64,000 nt of DNA from Sphingobacterium cellulitidis (GTDB taxonomy: Bacteria > Bacteroidota > Bacteroidia > Sphingobacteriales > Sphingobacteriaceae): NCBI GenBank assembly GCA_002245855.1, contig NOUX01000005.1:62001-126000 (forward strand), given 5' to 3'. The first letter of the stretch is position 1; each line of letters opens with the position of its first letter. Positions 46,659-56,119 of the stretch are shown piece by piece. Made by a program: the position numbers and the translations under genes. The notes beneath the pieces were generated by a model that worked only from the letters and a program-made list of their open reading frames with translations, was not told where the DNA came from and did no database searches.

Positions 46659-48527
46659 ATGAATCTAAAAAACACCCTTGGCTTATTAGTCTTGGCATTT
46701 TGTTCCTTGACGAGCTTTGCACAACGCAAGTCTTATTGGGATCAGAAAGTCGATTATACCATGGATATTGATGTCAACGAGAAGACATTTCAATATGATG
46801 GCAAAATGAAAGTTAAATACAGCAATAATTCTGGTCAGGAATTGAACAAAGTATACTTTCATTTATATTTCAATGCTTTCCAACCGGGAAGTATGATGGA
46901 CGAACGTCTAAAGAATATTCCAGACCCAGATGCGAGAATGGTTAGCAATATTGGGACAAAAGAAAAGCCCGTTCGTCAGAGTCGGATTTCGGCTTTAAGT
47001 CCCGATCAAATTGGATTTCAGAAGATCAAATCTGTGAAGTACAACGGCAGCGAGGTAACATTTAAGGAAGATGGGACAGTTTTGGAAGTTATTTTACCCA
47101 CTCCAATTAAAGATGCAAGTACGGTTGAATTTGATTTAACTTGGCAGGCACAGGTTCCTGAGCAAATCCGTCGTAGCGGACGTAATTCTAAGGAGGGTGT
47201 AGCCTTTTCAATGACGCAATGGTATCCAAAGATGGCTCAATTTGATGAGTTCGGATGGCACTTAGATGAGTATATTGGTCGAGAATTTATTGCTCCATTT
47301 GGAAATTTTGATGTTACGATCCATATCAACAAAGATTATGTCATAGGTTCTTCTGGTAAATTACAAAACCCTTCTGAGGTAAAAGGATATGTAAAGAATG
47401 CGAAGATAAAGACCAAAAACAACAAGGCCTCATGGCATTATAAAGCTGAGAACATCCATGATTTTGCATGGGCAGCAGACCCTAAGTTTGTTGTAGATTC
47501 AGCAAAAACAAAAAATGGAACCAGTATTTATACGATTTTCTTACCTACGGACAAAGAGGTTACAGATAACTGGAAAACAGCCTTAGGTCTAGCTACTGAG
47601 TTTTTTGATTTCACCAGTGAAAATTTCGGAGCCTATCCTTGGAAAACCTATTCCATTGTTCAAGGAGGTGATGGTGGAATGGAATATGGTACAGCAACAC
47701 TTATTACAGGCGGAAGAAATTTAAAAGGACTTGTTGGGGTTATTTTCCATGAGGCAGCGCATTCCTGGTATCAACAATTATTCGGCATCAATGAAACCGT
47801 TGATGAGTGGATGGATGAAGGGTTTACAAGTTATATTGAGGAATTAGCCTATACGGAGTTATTCGAGAAGCCAAATGTCAGAGCCCTTAATCCAATTGGT
47901 TCAGCATATAATTCCTATTATCGCCTAGCGAAATCAGGCAAAGAAGAACCTATGAGCTTATTGGCGGATTACTATAACACAAACTTTGCCTACAGCATAG
48001 AAGCTTATAGCAAAGGAGGCGTATTAGCAGAACAAATGGGCTATATAATTGGAAAGCAGAATTTACAAAAGACCTTTTTGAACTTCTATGATATTTGGAA
48101 ATTTAAACATCCAACTCCTAATGATTTTAAACGCGTAGCGGAAGAAACATCAGGGTTGAATTTAAAATGGTATTTTAATTTATTTATCAATACGACCAGA
48201 ACTATTGATTATGCAATCAGCAATGTTACTGATCAAAATATAGAAATTCTGAATAAGTCCAACTTTGCGATGCCAATTGACTTATTGGTAGAATATGAAG
48301 ATGGAAGCAAGGAATTGTTTTATATTCCATTACGTGAAATGCGTGGAGAAAAACCTGTTGAGAATTTTGAGATTTACAATGGGGTAAAAAGAACGATATT
48401 AACGGATTGGTTTTGGACAAAACCTAATTACTCTGTTCCTGTGAGCAAGAAAGTCAAAAAAGCTTGGATTGATCCAACACAGCGTTTAGCAGATATTAAT
48501 TACGATGATAATTCATATGGATTATAG
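46659..48527 (+). CDS. Secreted M1-family zinc metallopeptidase
   Basis: 622 residues with a Sec signal (LGLLVLAFCSLTSFAQ). An N-terminal beta-domain is followed by the catalytic domain, in which HEAAH (364-368) and Glu387 in WMDEGF complete the HExxH-x18-E zinc site. The exopeptidase GxMEN motif appears as GGMEYG, so the substrate-recognition loop is altered (Tyr for Asn). This is common in the Bacteroidota secreted M1 group. It probably trims peptides in the periplasm or outside the cell. A TATATTTG box lies just before the ATG and may be part of a promoter. Confidence 0.9.
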   Translation: MNLKNTLGLLVLAFCSLTSFAQRKSYWDQKVDYTMDIDVNEKTFQYDGKMKVKYSNNSGQELNKVYFHLYFNAFQPGSMMDERLKNIPDPDARMVSNIGTKEKPVRQSRISALSPDQIGFQKIKSVKYNGSEVTFKEDGTVLEVILPTPIKDASTVEFDLTWQAQVPEQIRRSGRNSKEGVAFSMTQWYPKMAQFDEFGWHLDEYIGREFIAPFGNFDVTIHINKDYVIGSSGKLQNPSEVKGYVKNAKIKTKNNKASWHYKAENIHDFAWAADPKFVVDSAKTKNGTSIYTIFLPTDKEVTDNWKTALGLATEFFDFTSENFGAYPWKTYSIVQGGDGGMEYGTATLITGGRNLKGLVGVIFHEAAHSWYQQLFGINETVDEWMDEGFTSYIEELAYTELFEKPNVRALNPIGSAYNSYYRLAKSGKEEPMSLLADYYNTNFAYSIEAYSKGGVLAEQMGYIIGKQNLQKTFLNFYDIWKFKHPTPNDFKRVAEETSGLNLKWYFNLFINTTRTIDYAISNVTDQNIEILNKSNFAMPIDLLVEYEDGSKELFYIPLREMRGEKPVENFEIYNGVKRTILTDWFWTKPNYSVPVSKKVKKAWIDPTQRLADINYDDNSYGL

Positions 48528-48544
48528 AATTGTAAGGATTTAAG

Positions 48545-48578
48545 AAAAAGGCTATTCTCGGTTGAGAATAGCCTTTTT
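48545..48578. terminator. Bidirectional terminator (M1 peptidase / sulfatase)
   Basis: A perfect 15-base stem AAAAAGGCTATTCTC / GAGAATAGCCTTTTT with a GGTT loop, between convergent genes. Confidence 0.9.
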
Positions 48579-48639
48579 CTTTGATATCTTGTTCAGGAGT
48601 CGTCCTGCAATTAAAGTTAACTCCAATTGCAATGTATAG

Positions 48640-50151
48640 TTACATGATGCTTTCCAATAAAGTTTTCAATTCGGCAACCAATTCAGGGTTTTGTTTGGCG
48701 ATATTTGTTTTTTCAGACGGGTCTGATGCTAAGTTGTAAAGTTGATCTTCAGGGTTATTTCCGAGTTCAGTATTTGTCAGCTTACTCATGGCTTGCCCCT
48801 TACTTGGTTTGATGTATTTATAATTACCTCTGGTAATTGAAAATGTACCAGCTGATTGAACTAAGTACTCTCTTCCTTTTTTATCTTTTCCAATGAATGC
48901 CGGCCAAATATTTTCGCCATCTAATTCCAATTGTGCTGGCAAAGGTTTTCCGAAGAAACTTGCAAAACTAGAGAGCAAATCCATTTGGCACAGCAATGCG
49001 TCGGAAACTTGATTCTTTTTAATTCCTTTAGGCCAGCTCATAATAAATGGTACTCTAGTTCCACCTTCAAATGCAGAGTATTTCCCGCCCCGGTAAATTC
49101 CGAAAGGGTTGTGACCATTAAGCTGGGTAACTGCTCCATCGACATAACCATCATCCAAAACGGCCCCATTATCACTGGTAAAAATTATTATAGTATTTTC
49201 GAAGAGACCATTATCCTTCAAGGTCTGAATAATTTCACCAACGGTATGGTCCAGCTGTAAGATTGCATCGCCACGATATCCCAATCCACTTTTACCTTTA
49301 AACATTGTGGAAGGCATTCTCGGGACATGGGGTTCGGTAGCATGATAGCTCAAGAAGAATGGTTTATTTTTATTTTCGCGAATGTACTGGATAACCTTAT
49401 CCGCAAAAGTCATGGTGACTTCTTCGTCTACCCATCTTGCTTGTAATCCTCCCGTCATCCATCCTATTCTACCGATTCCATTAATAATGGTTTGATTATG
49501 TCCATGGTTGGGACTAGCTTTCATTTTCAACAATTCAGGGTTTTCAAGTCCTGTAGGTTCAGTACCAATCTTTTGTTTATATGAAACTTGAATAGGGTCA
49601 TTTGGGTCTACTCCTACTACTTTGTGTCCTTCTAGAAATACTGTTGGAACGCGATCAGCAGTTGCCGGGAAAATATAGGAGTAATCATAGCCCACTTCTA
49701 TAGGTCCTGGTTTGACCTCCTGATTCCAGTTTTTTTCTACCTGACTTCCTAATCCAAGGTGCCATTTTCCAATAATTGCTGTTTGATAACCCTGTTGTTT
49801 AAAAAGTTTTGGCAAGGTCATTTGGGCAGTATCAATAATTAATGCAGCATCACCAGGAAGAACACCTGTTCCGGTTTTTCTGAAGGGATATTTCCCGGTC
49901 ATCAAGGAATAACGGGAAGGGGTACAAGTTGCGGCTGAGGAGTGTCCATTGGTGAAACGAATTCCAGCACTAGCAAGTTCATCAATATTTGGAGTTTTTA
50001 TTTTATCTGCGCCATAAGCACTTAAATCACCATATCCTAAATCATCGGCATATATCATGACTACATTAGGTTTCTTTTGTGCGAATGATATCAAAGGCAA
50101 CAAAAACAGAAATAATAAAGCATCCTTCAGCATAAAATAATTGATCTTCAT
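48640..50151 (-). CDS. Secreted S1-family arylsulfatase (copy 3)
   Basis: 503 residues with a Sec signal (LLFLFLLPLISFAQ). The metal site is YADDLGYGDLSAYG, and the formylglycine motif is C-T-P-S-R (Cys76). It also has IGKWHLGLG and IIFTSDNGAVLDDGY. It belongs to the arylsulfatase A/N-acetylgalactosamine-sulfatase side of the S1 family and is clearly different from the tandem pair at 41585-44652. It lies beside a GH92 gene in the same direction, which suggests joint action on a sulfated glycan. ATG 50133 (MLKDALLF) is an alternative start. Confidence 0.88.
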   Translation of the reverse strand: MKINYFMLKDALLFLFLLPLISFAQKKPNVVMIYADDLGYGDLSAYGADKIKTPNIDELASAGIRFTNGHSSAATCTPSRYSLMTGKYPFRKTGTGVLPGDAALIIDTAQMTLPKLFKQQGYQTAIIGKWHLGLGSQVEKNWNQEVKPGPIEVGYDYSYIFPATADRVPTVFLEGHKVVGVDPNDPIQVSYKQKIGTEPTGLENPELLKMKASPNHGHNQTIINGIGRIGWMTGGLQARWVDEEVTMTFADKVIQYIRENKNKPFFLSYHATEPHVPRMPSTMFKGKSGLGYRGDAILQLDHTVGEIIQTLKDNGLFENTIIIFTSDNGAVLDDGYVDGAVTQLNGHNPFGIYRGGKYSAFEGGTRVPFIMSWPKGIKKNQVSDALLCQMDLLSSFASFFGKPLPAQLELDGENIWPAFIGKDKKGREYLVQSAGTFSITRGNYKYIKPSKGQAMSKLTNTELGNNPEDQLYNLASDPSEKTNIAKQNPELVAELKTLLESIM

Positions 50152-50221
50152 AGAATTGAATGGGTTTAGATTTTATTCGAAGATACTGAAATTATTGAAA
50201 GAGTAAATCAAGGATAAAAAA

Positions 50222-50248
50222 CGAGAGCTATCAAATTGATAGCTCTCG
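50222..50248 (-). terminator. Terminator of the GH92 gene
   Basis: A perfect 12-base stem CGAGAGCTATCA / TGATAGCTCTCG with an AAT loop, 14 bases past the stop at 50262. Confidence 0.8.
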
Positions 50249-50261
50249 AAAATTCCAATGA

Positions 50262-52520
50262 TTATTTGAACGATATTCCCCAGTTTTTATTGGCTTTATC
50301 GACCATTTCAAATTCGAGGGTTCCGCCATTTAATATATCCTTGTGTGATATTTCAGCTTTATTTAGAGGTTTGCCATTTAATTTTGCGGATTGAATATAT
50401 TTATTTCTATCAGAAGCATTTTTGGCGATTACCGTAAATGTTTTACCATTTTCCAATTGAATGACTGCTTTATCAAAGAAAGGGGAACCAATGCTATAAA
50501 GTGCAGAGCCAGGGGTAACAGGGTAAAAACCAAGTTGGGAGAACACGACGAAAGAAGAAAGGCCTCCACCATCTTCATCACCTGGCACCCCCATTAAATC
50601 ATTTCTGAACCACTGTTTTATGAGGGTTTTGATTCTTTTTTGCGTTTTCCACGGTTGTCCTGCATAATTATACAAATAAGGAATATGTAAGGAAGGTTCA
50701 TTTGCCATTGAAAATTGGCCGACATTACCAGTATGGTCAGGCAACTGTTGATAAAAATCAAATTTCGATCTTCCCAAAGGTTGAATAAACATTTCATCCA
50801 AGTAATTGACGAACTGTTCATTTCCACCCATTAACTGGATTAAATCCGGAATATTGTGCTGTACATCCCAGCGATAAATCCAGGCATTGTTTTCCCCATA
50901 ATATTCTCTAGCACCCTGACCTCCGGAAAAAACATAATCAAAAGGTTCAATAAACTTACCTTTTTCATCCTTAGGGTGGAAAAACTTAGTTTCCTGATTG
51001 AACAGGTTTCTATAGTTCTGAGAAAGCTTGATAAACTTCTCATAATCTTCAGTTTTTCCAAGCTGTTTTGCTAATTGCGCAAGACACCATAGATCATAGG
51101 AAGTTCCTAGTGTAACTGCTACAGGCTGACGTTTTTCAAAATCATTTACTTCGGGGATAGTTTCTTTTTCACCTGGATGTAAGGCAGGAATGTATCCCTT
51201 TTCATAGAAGAATTGATCTAGTTTTCCGGCAGGTTTTCCTGACCATGGGGCTAATGTTTTTTCTGTTATAGCACCTTTTGCAGCACGGTAAGCTTCTTCG
51301 ATGTTAAAGGAACAGATTCCTTTTTCATATGCATCCAAGATTGCAGCTACACCATGATTAGAATTCATTCTACGGCTGTCACCAGTAATTTCAGGGAAAG
51401 TGGGAAGCCAGAAATTATCCATTTGCTCAGACATCCGGACAAATGACTGCAGAATATTTCCTTCCTTTTTGGTATCAATAAGGACATTCAAAGGGTGATG
51501 AGCACGATAAGAATCCCAGATCCAATCATCAGTAAAGAAGGGGACACCTTCGTCTGTATGAATTTTCCCATCGAATGCGCTATAATAGCGGCCATCTTCA
51601 GAGATGTTTACAGGTCTTTCAAAAGTTCTATAAAGAGAGGTATAAAAGATATTCTTATCATTTTCATTATTTCCTTCCACTTTAAGTTTTCCTAAAGCTT
51701 TATTCCAAATTGCTTTTCCATTTTCTTTAACTTTTTCCAGGTCAAAGTTTTTAATTTCGCGATTAAGATTTGCCTTAGCTTGTGCGGCATCAATAAAAGA
51801 TATTCCATAGCGGACCTTTAATTTCTGTGCAGAATTAGGGAAAGTCAAAATCAGGTTAGCCTGTTCACCAGTAGCATCAGAGGCTTTATTAAGTTGGCCA
51901 TTGACGATACTTTCAACAGAAGTAGGTTTTTGATCAATTTCAGCATAGATATACACTTTAGTATTATTGCCGATATCTTGGCTACCTGAAATCCCAGTGT
52001 TATCCCATTTAACCTCTCCCCGACGGCTGTTAAAGATTAATTGATTTTGTCCTGATTTTTCAAAATCCAATTCATATATGGCTGCTTGATGCGATACGGC
52101 AAATTTGACATCAATGTTATCCTCATCCAAATAAACAGAATAGCTGTAAGGATTTATGATTTCCTGGTCATAGCTATAGTTCAAGATCGGCTTTAAATCT
52201 CGAGTACCGGCAGTTAAAGGGCTAAGATTGAAGGCAGAGCTTCCGCGATGACTGGTAACAATCAAAGGTAAACCACGCAATCTATCGGAAGTATAATCTG
52301 ACCTTTCGGGATAAACTCGCAATAATGAGTTTGGCAAGTGAACTGTTGGATAAGTTGGTACCAATAGGTGGGAGATATTTCCCATATAGGGGTTTACATA
52401 GTCTACTTCTGTTTTTTGTGCTTGAACTTGAGCGACAGAAATAAAAATCATAGCAACGGTTGCAAAGTTTCTTCCTTTGTTCCAAATCCTAGTAAACTGA
52501 GGGATCTTAATTTTCAGCAT
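50262..52520 (-). CDS. GH92 family alpha-mannosidase
   Basis: 752 residues with a Sec signal ending around VAQVQAQ. The mature protein starts VDYVNPYMGNISHLLVPTYPTVHLP, the hallmark of GH92. The catalytic alpha/alpha barrel includes DDWIWDSYRAHHPL, RMNSNHGVAAILDAYEKG, NEPSLHIPYLYNYAGQPWKTQ and GDEDGGGLSSFVVFSQLGFYPVTPG. These calcium-dependent exo-enzymes remove alpha-linked mannose from N-glycans or yeast mannan. It is exported. With the neighbouring sulfatase and the SusD-like fragment at 55771 it may belong to an eroded glycan-use locus. Confidence 0.94.
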   Translation of the reverse strand: MLKIKIPQFTRIWNKGRNFATVAMIFISVAQVQAQKTEVDYVNPYMGNISHLLVPTYPTVHLPNSLLRVYPERSDYTSDRLRGLPLIVTSHRGSSAFNLSPLTAGTRDLKPILNYSYDQEIINPYSYSVYLDEDNIDVKFAVSHQAAIYELDFEKSGQNQLIFNSRRGEVKWDNTGISGSQDIGNNTKVYIYAEIDQKPTSVESIVNGQLNKASDATGEQANLILTFPNSAQKLKVRYGISFIDAAQAKANLNREIKNFDLEKVKENGKAIWNKALGKLKVEGNNENDKNIFYTSLYRTFERPVNISEDGRYYSAFDGKIHTDEGVPFFTDDWIWDSYRAHHPLNVLIDTKKEGNILQSFVRMSEQMDNFWLPTFPEITGDSRRMNSNHGVAAILDAYEKGICSFNIEEAYRAAKGAITEKTLAPWSGKPAGKLDQFFYEKGYIPALHPGEKETIPEVNDFEKRQPVAVTLGTSYDLWCLAQLAKQLGKTEDYEKFIKLSQNYRNLFNQETKFFHPKDEKGKFIEPFDYVFSGGQGAREYYGENNAWIYRWDVQHNIPDLIQLMGGNEQFVNYLDEMFIQPLGRSKFDFYQQLPDHTGNVGQFSMANEPSLHIPYLYNYAGQPWKTQKRIKTLIKQWFRNDLMGVPGDEDGGGLSSFVVFSQLGFYPVTPGSALYSIGSPFFDKAVIQLENGKTFTVIAKNASDRNKYIQSAKLNGKPLNKAEISHKDILNGGTLEFEMVDKANKNWGISFK

Positions 52521-52692
52521 TTGATCTTGATTTAAATTTTAGATTTAGCATTACCGTTATAAAAACTTTTATAGAAAGGGAATTCTTATCGGTTTACAAT
52601 AGGGCAACACTCAAATTTAATAAAAAAAATTATTAATAATAGTCATGATAAAAAGGTTTTAGCTATAATTTTAAGTAACATTTTCACATAAA

Positions 52693-52719
52693 AAAATCCC
52701 ATTAGAAAAATGGGATTTT
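52693..52719 (-). terminator. Terminator of the GNAT gene
   Basis: Stem AAAATCCCATT / AATGGGATTTT with a five-base loop, 21 bases past the stop at 52741, with T-rich flanks on the minus strand. The rest of 52521-52740 is AT-rich and holds no gene. Confidence 0.75.
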
Positions 52720-52740
52720 GATGTATATATAAATATTAAA

Positions 52741-53295
52741 TTATTTCAATTGCATATGTTCAAGGTTTTTACCCATTAGGCTTTTCATTCCAACAACTTT
52801 GAAACCTAATCTTTCATACAATTTTTTCGCTTTTGGATTATCTTCATCGACCAACAAACCTAGGACAGCCTTTTGTTTCAAGATATATTCATCAATTAAA
52901 TATTTAATAATAATCGATCCCAAGCCCTTTCCTTGTTGATTAGGATTTACTGCAATGCAATCAATATAAAATTCACCAGCTTGAGTTTCATCTTCGGGGT
53001 TAAAACTCCTTTGATATTTGTTTTCCACTAAGTCTGCCACAGGTTTTCTAAGTTCGTAAAGGTTTGCGCCATCATAAACAAGGGCAGTTGCTATCACGGT
53101 TCCATTTTCTTCAATCACCCAATTATGGTTATAAGAATATTGATTTCCTTCCTCCTTCACCAGATCAGTTAAAAATTCCAATGCAAGTTGTTTATCCTGC
53201 TTTCCGATAAAACGGTAAGCAATTTCTTCCATTGCCAATAGTAAATATTCTGCGATCTGTTCTGAATCCTCCTTTAATCCTCTTCTAATAATCAT
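52741..53295 (-). CDS. GNAT-family N-acetyltransferase
   Basis: 184 residues of GNAT fold. The acetyl-CoA motif A is DCIAVNPNQQGKGLGSIIIKYL (Q/R-x-x-G-x-G/A form), followed by the motif B helix with DNPKAKKLYERLGFKVVG. It transfers an acetyl group to an amine; the acceptor is unknown. It is a cytosolic protein with no operon partner: the next gene upstream starts 35 bases away but is an exported WG-repeat protein. Confidence 0.88.
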   Translation of the reverse strand: MIIRRGLKEDSEQIAEYLLLAMEEIAYRFIGKQDKQLALEFLTDLVKEEGNQYSYNHNWVIEENGTVIATALVYDGANLYELRKPVADLVENKYQRSFNPEDETQAGEFYIDCIAVNPNQQGKGLGSIIIKYLIDEYILKQKAVLGLLVDEDNPKAKKLYERLGFKVVGMKSLMGKNLEHMQLK

Positions 53296-53330
53296 TGTTA
53301 TAAATTTTTTGCCCTAAGATAAAGATTAAT

Positions 53331-54401
53331 CTAAAAATTGACGAGGATGAGTTTATACCCGTCATCAGTCCGAAGGAATTCAAATGATTCCGCTGCAAAA
53401 GGAAATTCATCGTAAAAAGACAAGGTAATGACCGGATACTTTGCATCTAATGAATCACCACATTGATCCAGGAACCTTCTATAGGACTCGCCCTCAAATA
53501 TGAAATAATTTAAGCTGGATTTATAAATGCAGAATTTTTTCGACCCGTTTATAACAGATTCGAACAGTTCCTTTAATTTATCAATGTGTCGGTTGATAAA
53601 TCTAGGGCTTTCCTCAAATCCCCATTTACTTTGGTAGTCATCCCAAAAGGCGATGCTGTCATAGGAATTGGCGATCAACTGTTCAGCTGTTATTTCTAAG
53701 GGGAAAAGTTTGGGGAAGAGCTGTTCAAACTCTTTATTATAGTCCATAAATGCATATGTATTCCCATCTATTCCATTAAATTTTATCCATGTGCTATCTT
53801 CAGGAATGGAACCATTAATACTCACTTGGTAAAAATTCAGGTCATCATTGTAAGGGAAATCCTCAATAATTATTTGATTATTTGTATCGATCAACATGCT
53901 TTTCCCACCAACAAAATAGGAGTGTTCATCATCTGGGGTATCTCTTTTCCTTTGGGCTCCCTTTAGTGCATTAATAAATCCATTTTTGACATGTCCGAGA
54001 TCATTATAGATTGCTGGAATTTGGATTTCGCCTTTGGCGTTTAGCATGCCTACCATATCGTTTTCACGATCATAGAATCTGATAAAGCCTTCATTTTCGC
54101 AATCAGGAACATTGTCGAAAAAATAGAGGCTGTCATACCCAAGCTTTCTCCCGGTCTTGGTCAGGAAATAATAATCAAAATCTTCCTGATCGTTTTGCTC
54201 TATTACTGAAATGATATTCTCAAAAGAACTGGGGATACCGGAGACTGGTTTTAGGGAGAGAGGAATAATAACTTTTCCTTGTTGGTCATGATAGCCGACC
54301 TGAGTCGAATCGGCATTATAGAATGCTTTTAGGTTTCTACTGGTTTGCGAGAAAAGGACGTTAGGAAGCAAGAAAGCACATAAAATTAATAGTAGTTTCA
54401 T
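53331..54401 (-). CDS. Secreted WG-repeat protein
   Basis: 356 residues with a Sec signal (KLLLILCAFLLPNVLFSQ). WG-type beta-hairpin units follow, such as VGYHDQQGKVIIPLSLKPV and MVGMLNAKGEIQIPAIYNDL. The C-terminal third is mixed alpha/beta without a recognised domain. WG repeats are thought to act as beta-propeller-like binding surfaces. The function is unknown. It is the second WG-repeat gene in the window (see 44780) but has no GLPGLI-like domain. Confidence 0.72.
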   Translation of the reverse strand: MKLLLILCAFLLPNVLFSQTSRNLKAFYNADSTQVGYHDQQGKVIIPLSLKPVSGIPSSFENIISVIEQNDQEDFDYYFLTKTGRKLGYDSLYFFDNVPDCENEGFIRFYDRENDMVGMLNAKGEIQIPAIYNDLGHVKNGFINALKGAQRKRDTPDDEHSYFVGGKSMLIDTNNQIIIEDFPYNDDLNFYQVSINGSIPEDSTWIKFNGIDGNTYAFMDYNKEFEQLFPKLFPLEITAEQLIANSYDSIAFWDDYQSKWGFEESPRFINRHIDKLKELFESVINGSKKFCIYKSSLNYFIFEGESYRRFLDQCGDSLDAKYPVITLSFYDEFPFAAESFEFLRTDDGYKLILVNF

Positions 54402-54458
54402 ACATTAAAGATTAGCAAAAAGTCAGCTTTATATGACAGGGACTTTATTAAAAATGCA

Positions 54459-54878
54459 TTAACGTTTTTTCTTACTTTTCTTTTTCTTTTCAAGTTGATC
54501 TATTCGGGCGGTCAAAGCAGCAATAGTTATTTCTTGAGATTGTATTGTTGCTTGTTGAGCATTAATTACTTTTTCGAGGGCTGCAGCTAGGGAGCCATTA
54601 TCAACGGGTTTATCTATTTTAGAGGGGAGTGTTATTGCGACTTCGTGGAGTTGTTGATTATCTTCACGGCGCATTTCACCAGCACCAGAGATCAACCATT
54701 CTGGCGATATATCGGCATAGCTAGATAAAATTGTGGCTATTGCATCAGAACCCAAGGCGGAGTTCTTTTGTACTCCTTTGAAATTGGCATAGGAAAGACC
54801 CAACCCTTTAAAAAATTCCACTTTATGGATTCCTTTAGATTCAGCAATTAGGAGCACCCTTTCTTTGATATTACTCAT
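54459..54878 (-). CDS. CI-repressor-like HTH protein with coiled-coil tail
   Basis: About 139 residues from ATG 54878 (MSNIKERVLLIAESKGI); the longer start at 54944 encodes an unlikely hydrophobic leader. The N-terminal HTH (about 5-70) has the bacteriophage CI-repressor pattern (VEFFKGLGLSYANFKGVQKNSALGSDAI, then SPEWLISGAGEM). A coiled coil and a very basic end (KKKKSKKKR) follow. Phage-type HTH proteins of this sort are common as chromosomal regulators in Bacteroidota. No phage genes are nearby. Confidence 0.78.
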   Translation of the reverse strand: MSNIKERVLLIAESKGIHKVEFFKGLGLSYANFKGVQKNSALGSDAIATILSSYADISPEWLISGAGEMRREDNQQLHEVAITLPSKIDKPVDNGSLAAALEKVINAQQATIQSQEITIAALTARIDQLEKKKKSKKKR

Positions 54879-55042
54879 AGTATTTATGTTAATAAGTTTG
54901 GATAAAATATAGACTAAATTTATTAATATTTTCAGGAATGGCAATAACTTAACAATAATATAACAAGCTAATTATTAAAAGAGTTGAGTGAATTAGGCGA
55001 AAAATATTCTGTAAAAAAGAAATAATCAGAGGATTAGGAGAC

Positions 55043-55068
55043 AAAAAAAGCCAGCAATAAAATTGCTG
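55043..55068 (-). terminator. Short terminator of the beta-barrel gene
   Basis: Stem CAGCAAT / ATTGCTG followed on the minus strand by a seven-T tract, 21 bases past the stop at 55089. Confidence 0.6.
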
Positions 55069-55088
55069 TCTTAAATTAATCTTAGTAT

Positions 55089-55577
55089 TTAGAATTTGAA
55101 GTTAAAACCTAAGTTAGCAGCGCCAAAATTTGCATCATTAGAAACTCCACGATAACCAGCGAAGACTTCCCATTTTGATTGTTGATAACCTACTTTTGGC
55201 AAGTATTTAAAGCCACCGCCATCTTCACCACCAGAGGTAGTAATGGCATATCCTAAGTCGGCACCGATAAAGAATTCAGGTACGATAGAATATTGTCCAG
55301 AAGCTGCGACAGGGATATAGTTAAAATCAGAAAAGCCTTCATCTTTCCATTCTTTTTTCAGGAAGAAATTTTGAAAGCCTACGGTTGCACCAGCTTGGAA
55401 TTTATCGCTAATATTCCATAGATAAGCAGCATCTACCCCTGCTGAGAAAGAAGTTGCATCTTTAATATCTCCTAGCGGAAGACCCACATTGGCTCCAATT
55501 TTAAATTGTCCAGCGATTTGTGCATTGGCACCTAAGCCAAATAGTAGCATGGCTCCAGCAAATAATAATTTTTTCAT
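55089..55577 (-). CDS. Outer-membrane beta-barrel protein
   Basis: 162 residues from ATG 55577 (MKKLLFAGAMLLFGLGANAQ, a clear signal peptide); the ORF start at 55664 lies before the signal. The mature part alternates polar and aromatic residues in about eight strands (GQFKIGANVGLPLG, AGATVGFQNFFL, FFIGADLGYAI, WEVFAGYRGV) and ends in Phe, as outer-membrane barrels do. It matches the small OmpW/porin-family-like barrels of Bacteroidota. The ligand, if any, is unknown. Confidence 0.82.
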   Translation of the reverse strand: MKKLLFAGAMLLFGLGANAQIAGQFKIGANVGLPLGDIKDATSFSAGVDAAYLWNISDKFQAGATVGFQNFFLKKEWKDEGFSDFNYIPVAASGQYSIVPEFFIGADLGYAITTSGGEDGGGFKYLPKVGYQQSKWEVFAGYRGVSNDANFGAANLGFNFKF

Positions 55578-55770
55578 GTGAAATAGTTTTATGTGATTGA
55601 TTTTTAACAAATATTTCAAAAGCCGTTCCATGATTTCAATAGAAAGAAAATCTTCTTCACTCACAAGAAAACCTGTTTAAACAAATAATTAAAGCTGATT
55701 TTTAGTTTACAAACAATATTAAACAAACCGACTTTTACTTTATATTTATTTAACATAAATAAACTAATAA

Positions 55771-56076
55771 AATAATAAACTATCCACTGTAAGTTCAAAG
55801 GATCAAAAGATTGAGAGAATCTTGATGCAGAAATACCTTCGTTCCTTTCATCAGGGTGCATGGTCAGCATATTATGGTCATTTAAGAACAGGATATCCAA
55901 GTTTTGCAAAGACCAATCCCAATCATGTTGCATACCGATGGATGTATCCACAATCGGAATATTTAACAAATCCTACCAATGTTGCTGCAGCGATTCAAAG
56001 TCAATACTCTGGGTCTGATGTAATTACGGCTAAACCTTGGTGGTTAAAATATTACCAAATAAATTATCTAGAGTAA
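55771..56076 (+). pseudogene. 3' remnant of a SusD/RagB-like lipoprotein gene
   Basis: An open frame of about 100 codons begins just after a stop at 55768 and has no ATG start or signal peptide. The best candidate start is a TTG at 55822. The translation (KIERILMQKYLRSFHQGAW, HLRTGYPSF, YPQSEYLTNP, VITAKPWW) is the usual C-terminal region of SusD/RagB-like_2 proteins, in which the final tryptophans and the RTGYP motif are conserved. The first about 400 residues and the partner SusC gene are missing. It is the tail of a lost glycan-binding outer-membrane lipoprotein. Confidence 0.75.
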
Positions 56077-56104
56077 GGTCGGAAATTGATTTTCCGACCT
56101 TTTA
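56075..56104. terminator. Bidirectional terminator (SusD remnant / OmpA gene)
   Basis: A perfect 11-base stem AAGGTCGGAAA / TTTCCGACCTT followed by a T run. It retains the position expected for the terminator of the lost SusD-like operon. Confidence 0.8.
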
Positions 56105-56119
56105 ATTTTATAATAATTT

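Noticed and set aside
50391..52485. Several 60-75-codon frames within the GH92 gene
   Set aside because: All are shadows of the GH92 reading frame, which shows conserved family motifs throughout.
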